From the NCBI GenBank assembly GCA_022432975.1, contig CM039514.1:5253519-5317518 (forward strand): a DNA stretch of 64,000 bases, written 5' to 3'. Made by a program: the position numbers and the translations under genes. Shown in pieces: positions 44,162 through 57,284 of this stretch (within the stretch, counting starts at the first letter, position 1; every line of letters begins with the position of its first letter). Under the pieces are notes generated by a model, which was not told the DNA's origin, ran no database searches, and saw nothing but the letters and a program-made list of their open reading frames with translations. The DNA comes from Begonia masoniana (Eukaryota > Streptophyta > Magnoliopsida > Cucurbitales > Begoniaceae).

Positions 44162-45378
44162 TGAAAGATTAAGATCAGTTTATACGATGTCACACAAGGA
44201 GCTTCGTGTGACACCGCTAATTAATGCAACGATGAACAATATAAATATGCGGAAATAAATGACACAGGAGGTTGGTAACGCAGTTCGACAACCAGCCTAC
44301 GTCTGCGGGGCCACGCCCAGATATAAAAACATTTCTTTGAGTTCACAAAGTTACAAGACAATCGGACTTATACAAATCAAGACTCCCTCTTATCTTTGTC
44401 GCCGCCTCTAGCTAACTTCCCCAAGGAAACTGTTTTTGCAAGCTCTCCTCGACTTAAGATTGACCTCTCCCGAGATCTAGAAAACAATAAGATCCCCTTG
44501 TTGTTGATTCCTCTCGGAATCCGTGTTATGGCAAGATCCCCTCGCCCACGATCAAAGTGACAAGCTTCCCTTGTCTAAAAACAGAACTCCTCCCGAGTTC
44601 GGATGCAGTCTCCTCCCGAGACTGAGCTTCAATGAAGAACAAAGAAGATTGCCTCCTGCGACACCGTCTAGAACACCAGTGCGTTGCCTTCGGAAGCAAT
44701 AATCAACACACTCAATAAATCGATGAAATCCACAACATAAGAAGAGTGTGTAAAACGATCACAGACCCATACGCAGAAACGTTGAGAGTGAAAGAAAAGC
44801 GACGGCTTGAAAAACGAAGAAACCTTCTCTCGTGAAAAATAAAACTCCGTCGCCAACAGCTTTCACAGAAACGAAAGCTTTAAATATCATTGGTAGCTTC
44901 CATATCTTCGATTCAGTTCAGTTACCAAATTAGATATAACGCCGCAAGAAATAAGGAAATCAAATCTTAACTAATTCGGTTGAGTAACACACCGTGTGAC
45001 ACTTTAGGAAAGTATCTCCAACAACTTAGGCATTCATCTAAAAAATTAGGAAAGCATCTCATTATTCATGTGATCTCGAAGCCTAACAGATTTCACCAAT
45101 TCTCCATCAAATCGGCTTATGAAATCAAAGTTTTCCAAAAAACAAGTGCCTTTAACTTTTTCAATTAACTTTCTTAATATTCTTGTTTCCTTATTTTGCT
45201 CTCCCAAAGATATTCATGATTGTTAATATGAAGTCTTCCAATAATCTGAATGCAATATTTTTTGATCATCAAGAAATAAATTATCAATTTGAAAAATCAT
45301 TGAATATAATATTATCTCCATAAAAATATATTGCCAAAAAATCAATGCCAACACACATGCAATATCTTTGCATTTACA
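44162..45378 (-). repeat. 5' LTR of the Copia element
   Basis: 1217 bp. It has GATGTCACAC...GTGTGACACC at 44186-44216 and further copies near 44657 and 44985. Confidence 0.93.
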
Positions 45379-45383
45379 GTAAT

Positions 45384-47571
45384 ATTTATACTTCACGTTC
45401 CCAAAAATTCATCATCGTTATGTCATTGTCGTCAAGATAAAATGCATGCGAAAAATATATGATTACAGGAAATCGTCTTAAAATACGATTTCTGAAATCA
45501 ATAACTAATCCATAATATAATTCTTAATATATGAAACTGATAATTGTGATCTTCTAGTTCATAACGGTTTTCAGTAGAGAAAATCTCACTCGTTCTATTA
45601 TCTAAGCTGACGATATATCAAGAGACATAAAACTATTTGTTTGATCTAGAGACCGTTGCCAACTTATTAGCTGGGTTCTATTTTGACACATTATCAAATT
45701 TAAACCTAAACAACTAATATTTACTCATTAAATTCTCACACTTTATCAAATGTTTAAATATCAATAACATTAAACCATATTTAATTACTTTAAACGGACT
45801 TAAGTTTACGTAATCTCTATTCAATACTTTGTCCGATATAGAGTTTCATCAACTCCTTCACAAATCTCATCAATACCCCGCTCTCAAAATACATATAAAG
45901 TCAAATTTTGAGATTCGATAACTAGAATTCATGTAACTATTTTTATAAATTTTGTTATGTCAGCCTTTGATTTATTCACGTCATGAATTATGACATCGAT
46001 GGTTTGAAGAACCTAGTTACAAGATGTCCCTACGAAATATAATAATAATAAATACACGATTGTAACACATCGATTATTTAATTCTCCCTCTAAAAAAATT
46101 ATGAAATTTGACTTTTTCAACTTGTAATTATTGACTAATAAACATTGTTGGCGCAGCATGAAATAAAGTGAAAAACCCTATTTACCCTCACAACCACCGT
46201 ATCAAAACCCTATATAAAAACCAAGTATACTCAGATTTTGATCTTATCCTTCAAAACAATATGGGTACCAAATTATATGTTTTATTTATTATATTTAATT
46301 TTATATCCTAAAATCACGAACTGAGTACCAAATTTTTTTCATTTTCATGAATTGGAGAATATTCATATATTCTCCAATTCTCCAATATCAGGTTGTCCGA
46401 CTCGGCATTCTATTAGGCCTGCCTTTGGGTCGTGATACTGTAAGTGAAAAAAATGCACGAGTAAACTCACACACTTTAAACTATTGGAGTGAAATTAACT
46501 GTGACACGTCATTAAAAAAATTGTTTTGCAACAATTTTTTTATTAAAAGAAAAATAAATGAACTTAATTCAAAGGAAGAAAGAGAAATGATACTAAGGAG
46601 ATTAATTATAAGTCCCGTCTAGTATGAACAAAAATTGACCTTAATGATTCAATTGTACTCAACAGATAAAAGTTATTATAGGGATGACTACAAGACATAT
46701 AAAGTAGGGGCGAAAGTTGACCTGGCTAGAATTTGATGCAACCCAAATTCTAGTTGGCTCGAATTGGGGCCATATTCAATATTAAGATTTTACATTACTC
46801 TGTGTATTGTTATTTAAGTCGCAAAACTCAACTGTACTTTGATTTTAAGATAGTGAATTTCTCATATGTCCATGATTTTTTATCGTAAAAGATTTCTACG
46901 TAAATCTTTATATCTCTGTTTCAATGTCTTTTCTTTTTCAAATAGCGTTCGATTTTAAACAGAACTCGGTGATCTGACAATGTTCAACTGATAAAATTTA
47001 CTCAGAGAAATCTGATAATTTTTCTCTAAAAGCTTTCTCAAGTCTCTCTCTCCTCTCTCTCTCTCTACACAATTATTTAGAGTTTTTTGGGTTGTTTTAG
47101 AATTCTCTCTCTAGTCCTACTATGAATACTTTTCCAAGTTAAGTGTAATCTTCTCACCAACCAAGCATGGTAACAAGAGGGAGGGTTGACTAGTTTTTAT
47201 GTAAAATGCGTACGCGTCTTCCATCTTCCACACCTAACATCTCTCTTATTTTTATGCCTTTTGACTTAGTAAACATGTGCAAACAAGGTCCTCAACTTTT
47301 ATTTTATACTTTTTAATTTACTCTATAATTTGTATTACTTTTGCTCGTTAACCTGTTAAGATTTTGCTGTAAACTTTTCCATTATGTGACTTACGTGCTA
47401 ATTGTCGGATTGCAATTCGTAATTTTTATACTTTGCATACCAAAAAATTAATTATTGTTATGTCATTTTTGTTAAGATAAACTGCATGCGAAACACATTT
47501 GAATTCATGAAATCATCTTATAAAAAGATTTATGAAACTTATAATTGTGATCTTGTAGTTCATAACAGTTT
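45384..47571. other. Unit 2 non-coding DNA between the Copia and family-C elements
   Basis: AT-rich, collinear with unit 1. It contains the truncated proline-rich gene copy, the intact Cassandra target (about 46600) and the CT-rich run near 47041-47068. No other supported frame. Confidence 0.6.
46261..46311 (+). pseudogene. Truncated copy of the proline-rich secreted gene
   Basis: Starts with the same MGTKLYVLFIIFNFI and then reaches Ser and TAA after 16 residues. The following bases TCCTAAAATCACGAACTGAG are, apart from minor changes, the reverse complement of a segment of the intact copy (29486-29506), so the body was lost with a small inversion. A second inverted ATATTGGAGAA/TTCTCCAATAT pair follows at 46348-46387. 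Confidence 0.75.
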
Positions 47572-47672
47572 TGATATAATCCAATGGCCCATTAAAAGCC
47601 AAGTCAACACCAAAGGCCAAGATCCATTGCAAGACATCAGAGTACCAATGACAAGATCAAGAACAAAGAAGA

Positions 47673-47790
47673 TGTATAAAAATCTACAAGACTTGATCAA
47701 AGAAATTAAAGACAAAGAGTCATCACACCACTGTATAAAAATCTACAAGACTTGATCAAAGAAATTAAAGACAAAGAGTCATCACACCAC
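47673..47790. repeat. 59-bp tandem duplication in the family-C 5' LTR
   Basis: Two exact consecutive 59-bp copies starting TGTATAAAAATCTACAAGAC. Single in the copies at 32690 and 62814, so it arose in this LTR. Confidence 0.9.
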
Positions 47791-47997
47791 GAACAAAGAC
47801 CCATTATGATATTAAGTGTCTATGAGGAAGCAATGGAAGACAAAATAATCAATGAATGGAAGCATTTAATGCCTAATTTAGAAGAAAGCCCACACATAAT
47901 CAGATGTGCGCGCAAACAACCAGCATCGCGCGTGCTCATTCATTGCGTGCACATGCATCCGTGTGCACCTTTGTGAGACCCCAGCGCACACCGATAA

Positions 47998-50012
47998 TGT
48001 AACGCCCCGAGTTATCTGAACCCGGTTTGCTACTCAAAACACCGAACCAAACTATGACATTTTATTTAAAATTTTAAAACGTCATGCGATAATGGAAATT
48101 TAAAACTTTAAAACGTTAAAATTCGCAGCGGAAAAACTATTCGTATGAAACAATGCTTATTAAATAAAGTAGAACAATTGAGAGCTTGAAAATCGTGAAA
48201 TACCCGTGAAGTTGCAGAAGTCAAACACATCTGCCGACGACAAAGTCAACGGAAGGAGCAGAAGTAGAAATAGGAGGCTTCTACCGATGACGTGTACAAA
48301 CAACGCACCACCATCTACCGATAAGTCAACACAATTTCATCTGCCGATGAAGTCAACATAACTTCATCTGCCGATGGAGTCAACAAAACTTCATCTACCG
48401 ATAGATTTCCATCTTCCGATAGACGAACACGCGACATCTACCGACAACAACATTACGACTCCTTGCGATGAGATTAAAATACACACTACATCTGCCGATA
48501 GCAAAACTACAGGTTTTGCGACTTGCACCTGCCGGTGACGTCAACCGGATGATCTCTCTCATCCAACGACTTTACGGAAGGAAAAACGACAAACTAAAGC
48601 TTCATCTACCGACAATTTTACTATAACACAAGAAAACTCCAATTATCCAAAAGGGCTTAAGTATTTTACAAAAAAAAAAAAACATCCAGAAACAAACCAA
48701 ATCACTGCACTCCCCAAATTCAATGAAAACAATTTTTTCAAAATCCAACAGAATACCAATATCAGAAGATTCTCAAAATGTATTCAAAGCTTTGAAACCA
48801 CTACTGTCATAAAACTTTCAGAAAAACATCTATACTGAGCTAGTTACTCTCAATTCAACACCTGCAGCCATGAATTAAACCGCCTCAACAGATGACCAAA
48901 CCGATGCCTGAAAATGCTCCTCCAACCAGCCTAGTCCTCATATTGGTCGGTAAACACACCTTCAGTAACTTCTTCACCTACATCACAAAACTCATCTATT
49001 AGCCTAATGCTAAGCAAGTAGAGCAATAAATGAAATGATTCAATGAAACAATAATTTCCTAAACATGCAGTTTCTACTTTCTCATCTCAGTTGTATTCAA
49101 ATTCGTTCTCTGTTGATCCCTCTGTACGATGGAAAAGTGGATCAGTCATCCCCCAAAGCATACATCCTCTGATCTCAGTTAAGGGGCGGATTAATTCCCT
49201 TAACAGATAACTGATCTGATCCCACTGTAGGATTGGGAAGTGGATCACTTTTCCCAAAACCTCAATCCTCTGTTCTCAATTAAGGGGCGGATTAATCCCC
49301 CTTAACAGTTGTTCTGATCATCCTGCTCACACATACCATGCCATTTCATGTAAAAATACATTTTCGTAGTTCTTTTCAAAATTATGATGCATGACAACTG
49401 TGAATAAACATACAAACATACATAGATCCTACTGTTTTGTGATGTATGCCCGAAGGCACAAACAAACTCTACTTACCTGGCTCCCTGGAAATCGCTCGGC
49501 TAAATGCTACTTTAGAAGCTCGCTCACCTAAAATCATAATAGTACATATATCAAACTTTCATTAAACTTCACAGAATCAATATAGGAGTTTGAGGAAACC
49601 AAATCTGAAACCCCACAACTCTGGTATTCTCATTAGTCACTCAGCCCGAACCTACTCTAAATCACAGCATTCCACGAAACTTCTCACATCGTACTCCCTC
49701 AACTATCTAACTACTAAAATCGCAAGAAAACAAGGAGGGCTTACCTAGGTTGAAGGAGAATCGGGCAGGAGAATCGCCTAGAGAGTTCTGCTGCTCGAGC
49801 TGAATACCGAGAAGGAAAATAAGGAAACAGTGGCGGCTACTCTCACTAACCCTTTCCTTAAATACGTTATCCACTTTCAAATTTACCAATTACTCTTATG
49901 CCCTTACTTACTCACTCTTCAACCTAATCAACATTATACTCAAATTTCATCCAGAATTATACTTAATAGATTGATCAGTTATTTTGATTTTTTATTAAAG
50001 TCGGGTGCTACA
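47998..50012 (-). repeat. 3' LTR of the young family-A element
   Basis: Same layout as the other family-A LTRs. The TCGG-n-AGATG array appears inverted (CATCTGCCGATG) at about 48225-48620, and the paired TTAAGGG blocks at 49150-49310. The LTR is preceded, in element sense, by the polypurine tract AAGGAGGGTAGA (50013-50025). Confidence 0.93.
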
Positions 50013-50047
50013 ATCTACCCTCCTTAAAAGAATTTTGTCCTCAAAAT

Positions 50048-53000
50048 TCAGTACCTGAACAGTTCTGGATGTTGGTTCATCATGTCTTGTTGGCGCTCCC
50101 ATGTTGCCTCCTCTGTATTCTGATTGTGCCATAAGACTTTCACTAATGGCACTTCTTTCTTGCGCAATACCTTCACTACATAGTCTAGAATCTTTACTGG
50201 CTTTTCTTCATAGGTAAGTGTAGGTTGAATTTCAATGTTCTGCTGTTCAACAACACGAGTTGGATCCCGTATACACTTCTTTAACATAGAGACATGAAAC
50301 ACGTCGTGTATCCCTTCCATAGATGCTGGTAGCTGTAACTGATAGGCTGCCATCCCAATCCTCTTCAGAATTGAGAAAGGACCAACAAACCTAGGATTCA
50401 GTTTGCCTCTCTTTCCAAATCTCACAACTCCCTTAAACGGTGACACCTTAAGGAAGACCTCATCTCCAACTTCAAATTCTAACTCTCTACGCCTTCTATC
50501 AGCATAACACTTCTGTCGGCTTTGAGCTGTCAAAATTCGTTGTCGGATAAGGGCAATCTTCTCCACTGTTTGTTGCACAAAATCAGGACCAATTAGGCGT
50601 GCTTCTCCAATTTCGTCCCAGTATAAAGGTGATCTGCACCTTCTTCCATATAGAGCCTCATATGGAGCCATTCCTATGGTTGCTTGAAAACTGTTGTTAT
50701 AAGAAAATTCTACCAAAGGCAAATACTTGCTCCAGGAACCTTGGAAATCCAATACACATGCTCGGAGCATATCCTCCAATGTTTGTATGGTTCTTTCTGA
50801 CTGTCCATCTGTTTGGGGATGGAAGGCTGTACTGAAATTTAGTTGTGTGCCCATGGCCTTATGTAAACTTTTCCAAAATTTTGATGTAAATCTAGTGTCC
50901 CGATCAGAAACTATAGTAGCTGGAACCCCATGTAATCTCACAATCTCATGCACATACAATTCAGCTAGTTGATCCATAGAGTAAGTCATTTTTATAGGTA
51001 AGAAATGAGCGGATTTGGTTAATCGGTCAACAATCACCCAAATTGCATCGTGTCCTTTTACTGTTCTAGGAAATCCTACAACAAAATCCATGGTTATCTG
51101 CTCTCATTTCCATTCGGGAAGTGGCAATGGCTGCAGCATCCCTGCAGGCCTCTGATGTTCAGCCTTAACTTGTTGGCAGATCAAACATGATCCTACATGC
51201 TCAGCTACACTCCTCTTCAAACCAGGCCACCAATAAGTCTGCTTAAGATCTCTGTACATCTTTGTACTTCCAGGATGAACGGAGAACCTAGAAGAATGAG
51301 CTTCAGAAAGGATTTCATCCCGAAGTTCTTCATTAGCTGGTACAAAATATCTATTCCTGAACTTAAGTATTCCATCATCCGTATGATTAAAGTCCGAATT
51401 GTCCGTAGAATCCATGTCTGTCTTGAACTTTTTGCACTCGGCGTTATTAGTCTGTGCTCCTTTTATCTTTTCCAGAATGGTGGGTTTCAAAGAGATGGCA
51501 GAAAGCATAGCTGCTACGTTGGACACGGTTTCCAGGTTAAACTTATGGAATTCTAATTCTAAGGCTAATGGCATGTCCAGAAACAAGGCTGAGGCTGAGG
51601 GTGTTACTCTACTTAGGGCATCAGTCACCGCATTGGCCTTACCAGGATGGTATTTAATCTCGAAGTCATAATCTTTGACAAACTCTAACCATCTACGTTG
51701 TCTCATATTTAATTCCTTCTGTGTGAAAATATACTTCAGACTTTTATGATCCGAAAATATTTCACAAGTCTGTCCATACAAGTAGTGCCTCCAAATCTTT
51801 AATGCAAAAACTACAGCAGCTAATTCTAAGTCGTGCGTAGGGTAATTCCTTTCATGAGTTTTCAACTGTCTTGAAGCATAGGCTATGACCTTACCGTCTT
51901 GCATCAAAACACAGCCAAGTCCAATTTTGGATGCATCACAATAAATACAAAACTTACCATTTTCAACAGGAAGGGTTAGTATAGGTGCATTAGTCAACTT
52001 CTGCTTTAAGGTTTGGAAACTGAATTCACACTCCTCAGTCCATGCATACTTTATGTTCTTCCTAGTTAAACGAGTGAGGGGTGTTGCAGCTTTTGAGAAT
52101 CCTTCAATAAACTTCCTGTAATACCCTGCTAACCCGAGAAAACTCCTAATATCAGAAGCATTCTTTGGTTGAGGCCAGTCTTTGACTGCTTGAACCTTTG
52201 CTGGATCAACGGATATTCCGTCACCCGAGATCACATGGCCTAAAAAGTGGATTCTGTCCAACCAAAACTCACACTTGGAAAACTTAGCATAAAGCTGGTG
52301 CTATCTGAGTACTCCTAACACCAAACTCAAATGCGTTGCATGCTCATCCTTATTTCTAGAATAAATCAAGATATCATCAATGAATACAATGACAAACTTG
52401 TCTAAAAACTCGTGAAACACTCTATTCATGAGATCCATGAAAGCTGCTGGTGCATTTGTCAAACCAAAGGACATAACCAAAAATTCGTAATGTCCATATC
52501 TCGTACGAAAGGCAGTCTTTGGTATATCCTCAGACTTAACCTTCAATTGGTAGTACCCTGATCTTAAGTCAATCTTAGAGAAAACTCGTGCACCTCGAAG
52601 TTGGTCAAACAAATCATCGATCCTAGGTAATGGGTACTTATTCTTGATGGTTAACTTATTTAATTCTCGGTAGTCAATGCACATACGCATTGATCCATCC
52701 TTCTTTTTAACAAATAGTACCGGCGCACCCCACGGTGAATAACTTGGTCGTATGAATCCTTTTTCCAACAGTTCCTCTAACTGTTTCTTTAATTCCTTGA
52801 GTTCCATTGGTGCCAATCTGTATGGATTCTTAGATATGGGTTCAGCACCAGGATAGACATCAACCACAAATTCGATCTCTCTATCAGGTGGTAAACCCGG
52901 CAGGTCATCAAGGAAAACTTCAGGGAAATCTTGAGCTATTGGAACATTTTGGAGACTCAGTTCTCCTACCAGATTTGTGTCCAAAACACTGGCCAAAAAG

Positions 53001-54532
53001 CATGAATACCCACTGCATAAGGAAGATCTAGCACTAAAAGCGGCTAAAACAGACATCCTCCTATCTTTCTTTGAGGCTTGGAAAGTGTGTCCCGAACCAC
53101 CAGGGGGTCGAAAACTAACTAAACCAGTTCTACAATCTATTGTGGCATAGTGCTTAAACAACCAATCCATTCCTAAGATTACATCAAATCCCATGATCTC
53201 TAAAACAATGAGATCAGCGGGCAGGTTCTTATCTTCTACTGTCACTACACTATTAAGCAGCACACTGCTAGAGCGCATGCGTTCACCAGAAGGTAAAGCA
53301 ACATTGAACACATGCATAGTAGGTGAAGACTTAACATCTAACTTAGCAGCAAATGCAGATGCTATGAAGGAATGCGTTGCACCAGAGTCTAACAAAGTAA
53401 AAGCAGGCATTGAATTGACTAGTATAGTACCTGACACAACAGCGGGCTGGTCTTCCTCACCTGATTCTACCATGGAGTATATCCTTGGCTTTATATTCAC
53501 AGGGCCATTCTTCAGAGCTGGACAATCCCTATTCATGTGGCCAACTTTACTACAATTATAACAGCAAAGGACTCTGGGCTTTGGGCAATCCTTAAATAGA
53601 TGCCCGGTCTCCTCACAGTTGAAACACTTTCCCGTGCTAAGTCTACACTCTCCCGGGTGAAATCTTGAACACTTTGGGCATTGAGGGAACTTCCTAGTGT
53701 CTTGCACCTTATTCACCTTTCCTTGGTTATACTGACTTTCATTGTGCCTCTTCACTCCTCTCTGCGGTGGTGGTTGAACAAACTTTCGTGGGGCTTCCTT
53801 CGGCCCAGAACATTTCATCTCGGCTTCCTCCACCTCCAAGGCTGTGGACACAACTTCACTAAAAGGCAAACCTTTAAAACCTGAAAACTTGACTCCTCTG
53901 TACACCTCTGGCTTCAGTCCATTCATAAATTGAAACATTTTATCCTCATTCTTGTGAATAAAATGTCCAGCAAACCTGGACAAGGACTCAAATTGTCTAA
54001 CGTACTCAGCCACAGACCCTGTCTGCTTCAAGTTCATGAACTCCACCTTCTTCACAGCCTGAACGGTTCTGTTAAAATATTTCTCAAAGAAGGTGTCCTT
54101 AAACTGAGGCCAAGTCATAGTCTGAATGTCAGTGGTGGTCTCAATTGTCTCCCACCAAAGCTGGGCGTCTCCAGCAAAATGAAATGTCGCCAGGGTGACC
54201 TTGTATCCTTCTCCGACGTCGGCACATCGGAGCATGCTTTCAATCTTCTTCAACCATTCTTCGGCAACAATCAGGTTGGATGATCTCCCATCAAATGTGG
54301 GCGGCTGAAGCCTCCTGAATCGATCTCCAGAATGTTCATTGCTAGAACCCGAATTGGCACTCCCTTGGACCTCTCGATTCAGTAGTAGTCCCAACTGGTT
54401 AGACTGCTGACGCATCATGTCAGATTGTTGGCGTACCAAATCAGTCAGCTGCCTGATCACACCAGAATCCCCTGCACCTCCCGGGGTTGGTGTCTCTCTC
54501 TGAACACTTGGTCTCCCTGGTCGTCTAGACAT
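50048..54532 (-). pseudogene. Young family-A element gag-pol, two in-frame stops
   Basis: From ATG 54532 ([15 protein letters not shown]) one frame runs to 50048. Gag capsid; two zinc knuckles ([28 protein letters not shown]; about 53625-53520); protease [11 protein letters not shown] near 53390; [11 protein letters not shown] near 52375; RNase [10 protein letters not shown] near 51935. The integrase HHCC region is near 51265-51165, with DDE residues in [19 protein letters not shown] and GQSERTIQ. A chromodomain-like tail lies near 50190-50060. Only TAG at 52301 (Arg in element A) and TGA at 51104 (Trp in element A) interrupt it. Confidence 0.95.
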
Positions 54533-54677
54533 TCTACTATATTCCTGAACAAGGTTAACTATTTTAATAAATATATAATAACTAGAACTAACATAAACAC
54601 TTACAGTTGTTGGAGTACTTCCATGCAACGATTGGCACTGTTGAGTAATCTTTTGAACGGTTTAACAAAACCTCGGC

Positions 54678-54689
54678 TCTGATACCAAC
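54678..54689 (-). promoter_or_regulatory. Primer-binding site of the young family-A element
   Basis: TTGGTATCAGAGCCGAGG on the - strand, next to the 5' LTR starting (in + coordinates) at 54691; complementary to initiator tRNA-Met. Confidence 0.9.
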
Positions 54690-54690
54690 T

Positions 54691-56704
54691 TGTAACGCCC
54701 CGAGTTATCTGAACCCGGTTTGCTACTCAAAACACCGAACCAAACTATGACATTTTATTTAAAATTTTAAAACGTCATTCGACAATGGAAATTTAAAACT
54801 TTAAAACGTTAAAATTCGCAGCGGAAAAACTATTCGTATGAAACAATGCTTATTAAATAAAGTAGAACAATTGAGAGCTTGAAAATCGTGAAATACCCGT
54901 GAAGTTGTAGAAGTCAAACACATCTGCCGACGACAAAGTCAACGGAAGGAGCAGAAGTAGAAATAGGAGGCTTCTACCGATGACGTGTACAAACAACGCA
55001 CCACCATCTACCGATAAGTCAACACAATTTCATCTGCCGATGAAGTCAACATAACTTCATCTGCCGATGGAGTCAACAAAACTTCATCTACCGATAGATT
55101 TCCATCTTCCGATAGACGAACACGCGACATCTACCGACAACAACATTACGACTCCTTGCGATGAGATTAAAATACACACTACATCTGCCGATAGCAAAAC
55201 TACAGGTTTTGCGACTTGCACCTGCCGGTGACGTCAGCCGGATGATCTCTCTCATCCAACGACTTTACGGAAGGCAAAACGACAAAACTAAAGCTTCATC
55301 TACCGACAATTTTACTATAACACAAGAAAACTCCAATTATCCAAAAGGGCTTAAGTATTTTACAAAAAAAAAAACATCCAGAAACAAACCAAATCACTGC
55401 ACTCCCCAAATTCAATGAAAACAATGTTTTCAAAATCCAACAGAATACCAATATCAGAAGATTCTCAAAATGTATTCAAAGCTTTGAAACCACTACTGTC
55501 ATAAAACTTTCAGAAAAACATCTATACTGAGCTAGTTACTCTCAATTCAACACCTGCAGCCATGGATTAAACCGCCTCAACAGATGACCAAACCGATGCC
55601 TGAAAATGCTCCTCCAACCAGCCTAGTCCTCATATTGGTCGGTAAACACACCTTCAGTAACTTCTTCACCTACATCACAAAACTCATCTATTAGCCTAAT
55701 GCTAAGCAAGTAGAGCAATAAATGAAATGATTCAATGAAACAATAATTTCTTAAACATGCAGTTTCTATTTTCTCATCTCAGTTGTATTCAAATTCGTTC
55801 TCTGTTGATCCCTCTGTACGATGGAAAAGTGGATCAGTCATCCCCCAAAGCATACATCCTCTGATCTCAGTTAAGGGGTGGATTAATTCCCTTAACAGAT
55901 AACTGATCTGATCCCCCTGTAGGATTGGGAAGTGGATCACTTTTCCCAAAACCTCAATCCTCTGTTCTCAATTAAGGGGCGAATTAATCCCCCTTAACAG
56001 TTGTTCTGATCATCCTGCTCACACATACCATGCCATTTCATGTAAAAATACATTTTCGTAGTTCTTTTCAAAATTATGATGCATGACAACTGTGAATAAA
56101 CATACAAACATACATAGATCCTACTGTTTTGTGATGTATGCCCGAAGGCACAAACAAACTCTACTTACCTGGCTCCCTGGAAATCGCTCGGCTAAATGCT
56201 ACTTTAGAAGCTCGCTCACCTAAAATCATAATAGTACATATATCAAACTTTCATTAAACTTCACAGAATCAATATAGGAGTTTGAGGAAACCAAATCTGA
56301 AACCCCACAACTCTGGTATTCTCATTAGTCACTCAGCCCGAACCTACTCTAAATCACAGCATTCCACGAAACTTCTCACATCGTACTCCCTCAACTATCT
56401 AACTACTAAAATCGCAAGAAAACAAGGAGGGCTTACCTAGGTTGAAGGAGAATCGGGCAGGAGAATCGCCTAGAGAGTTCTGCTGCTCGAGCTGAATACC
56501 GAGAAGGAAAATAAGGAAACAGTGGCGGCTACTCTCACTAACCCTTTTCTTAAATACGTTATCCACTTTCAAATTTACCAATTACTCTTATGCCCTTACT
56601 TACTCACTCTTCAACCTAATCAACATTATACTCAAATTTCATCCAGAATTATACTTAATAGATTGATCAGTTATTTTGATTTTTTATTAAAGTCGGGTGC
56701 TACA
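54691..56704 (-). repeat. 5' LTR of the young family-A element, with promoter and intron-like signals
   Basis: Promoter-like TATTTAA (- strand, 56556-56550). Intron-like segments on the - strand run from a donor at CCTAG-GTAAGC (about 56435) to an acceptor at TTTTAG-GTGAGC (about 56220), then from CCAG-GTAAGT (donor G at 56168) to GATGTAG-GTG (intron end 55670). A GCC-TTCG-GGC hairpin lies near 56140. Paired TTAAGGG blocks are at 55870-55998 and the inverted TCGG-n-AGATG array at about 54917-55310. Confidence 0.85.
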
Positions 56705-57284
56705 GATAATCTCGCGCCCCACTTCGGCCCACGCTCTGTGCAACATCCAGCAGCCCACTCATCCCGCACGCCCCGTTCGCCCTAAGTCCAGCAGCAACTC
56801 ATTGCGCGCTCGACCCAGTTATGCACGCATTCTCAGCCTACCTCGCATCTACGCACGCCGCGCCTCCCTCATTCTTCAACCCTAATTTTGTTTATTAGTA
56901 ATTTGTAAGTTATTTTATGGTTAACCTAGTTTTTGCCATTTAAAAAAAGTTGTAAGACCTTATTATGACACTTTGAATTTTTATGAAAATTGAGCTTATG
57001 CATTTTGGTGAGATTTTTTGAATTCTCTTCTTAAGTTCTTATTTGAGGAAATTCAACTTCTTCAAGTGCTTGCTTGAAAAATCGAACTTGATAGCTTTCG
57101 ATTCATCCAAAAAGTTTAGTTCGGGTCAATCTTCTATCCTCTTAAATCATAAAGGCATTTATGTGATTCTCTAAAATTCTAGGTTCGCATAATTTGGTAT
57201 GAGAGCGAAGGCTCCTACGATTCAAGTTGCTATCTTTACTATTTTTCCATCTATCTTTCATTGTCTTCTTCAATAAAAAAAAAG

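Larger units (their letters stand above)
35286..45378 (-). mobile_element. Complete Copia element, Sirevirus-like, with an extra ORF after pol
   Basis: Direct LTRs 35286-36504 and 44162-45378 begin TGAAA.ATTAAGATCAG and end TTTGCATTTACA. Flanks are GTAAT (35281-35285 and 45379-45383). Unit 1 has the empty site at about 28581. On the - strand: 5' LTR, initiator-tRNA-Met primer site, gag with two zinc knuckles, protease, integrase before RT (the Copia order), RNase H. A further ~2-kb coding region and several GGGGGAG purine words before the 3' LTR follow. Size, the post-pol ORF and repeated purine tracts fit Sireviruses. All coding parts carry stops. Confidence 0.93.
47998..56704 (-). mobile_element. 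Young complete family-A Ty3/gypsy element
   Basis: LTRs 47998-50012 and 54691-56704 (about 2015 bp each) differ at roughly 13 positions by eye plus two small indels. Flanks are GATAA (47993-47997 and 56705-56709); unit 1 shows the empty site near 32947. On the - strand the LTR starts TGTAGCACCCGAC and ends CTCGGGGCGTTACA, the same family as element A and the two solo LTRs. The single gag-pol frame has only two stops. Confidence 0.96.

Noticed and set aside
54678..54689. A tRNA gene
   Set aside because: The TGGTATCAGAGC segments here and at four other sites are short tRNA-complementary primer sites next to LTR ends, with no cloverleaf.
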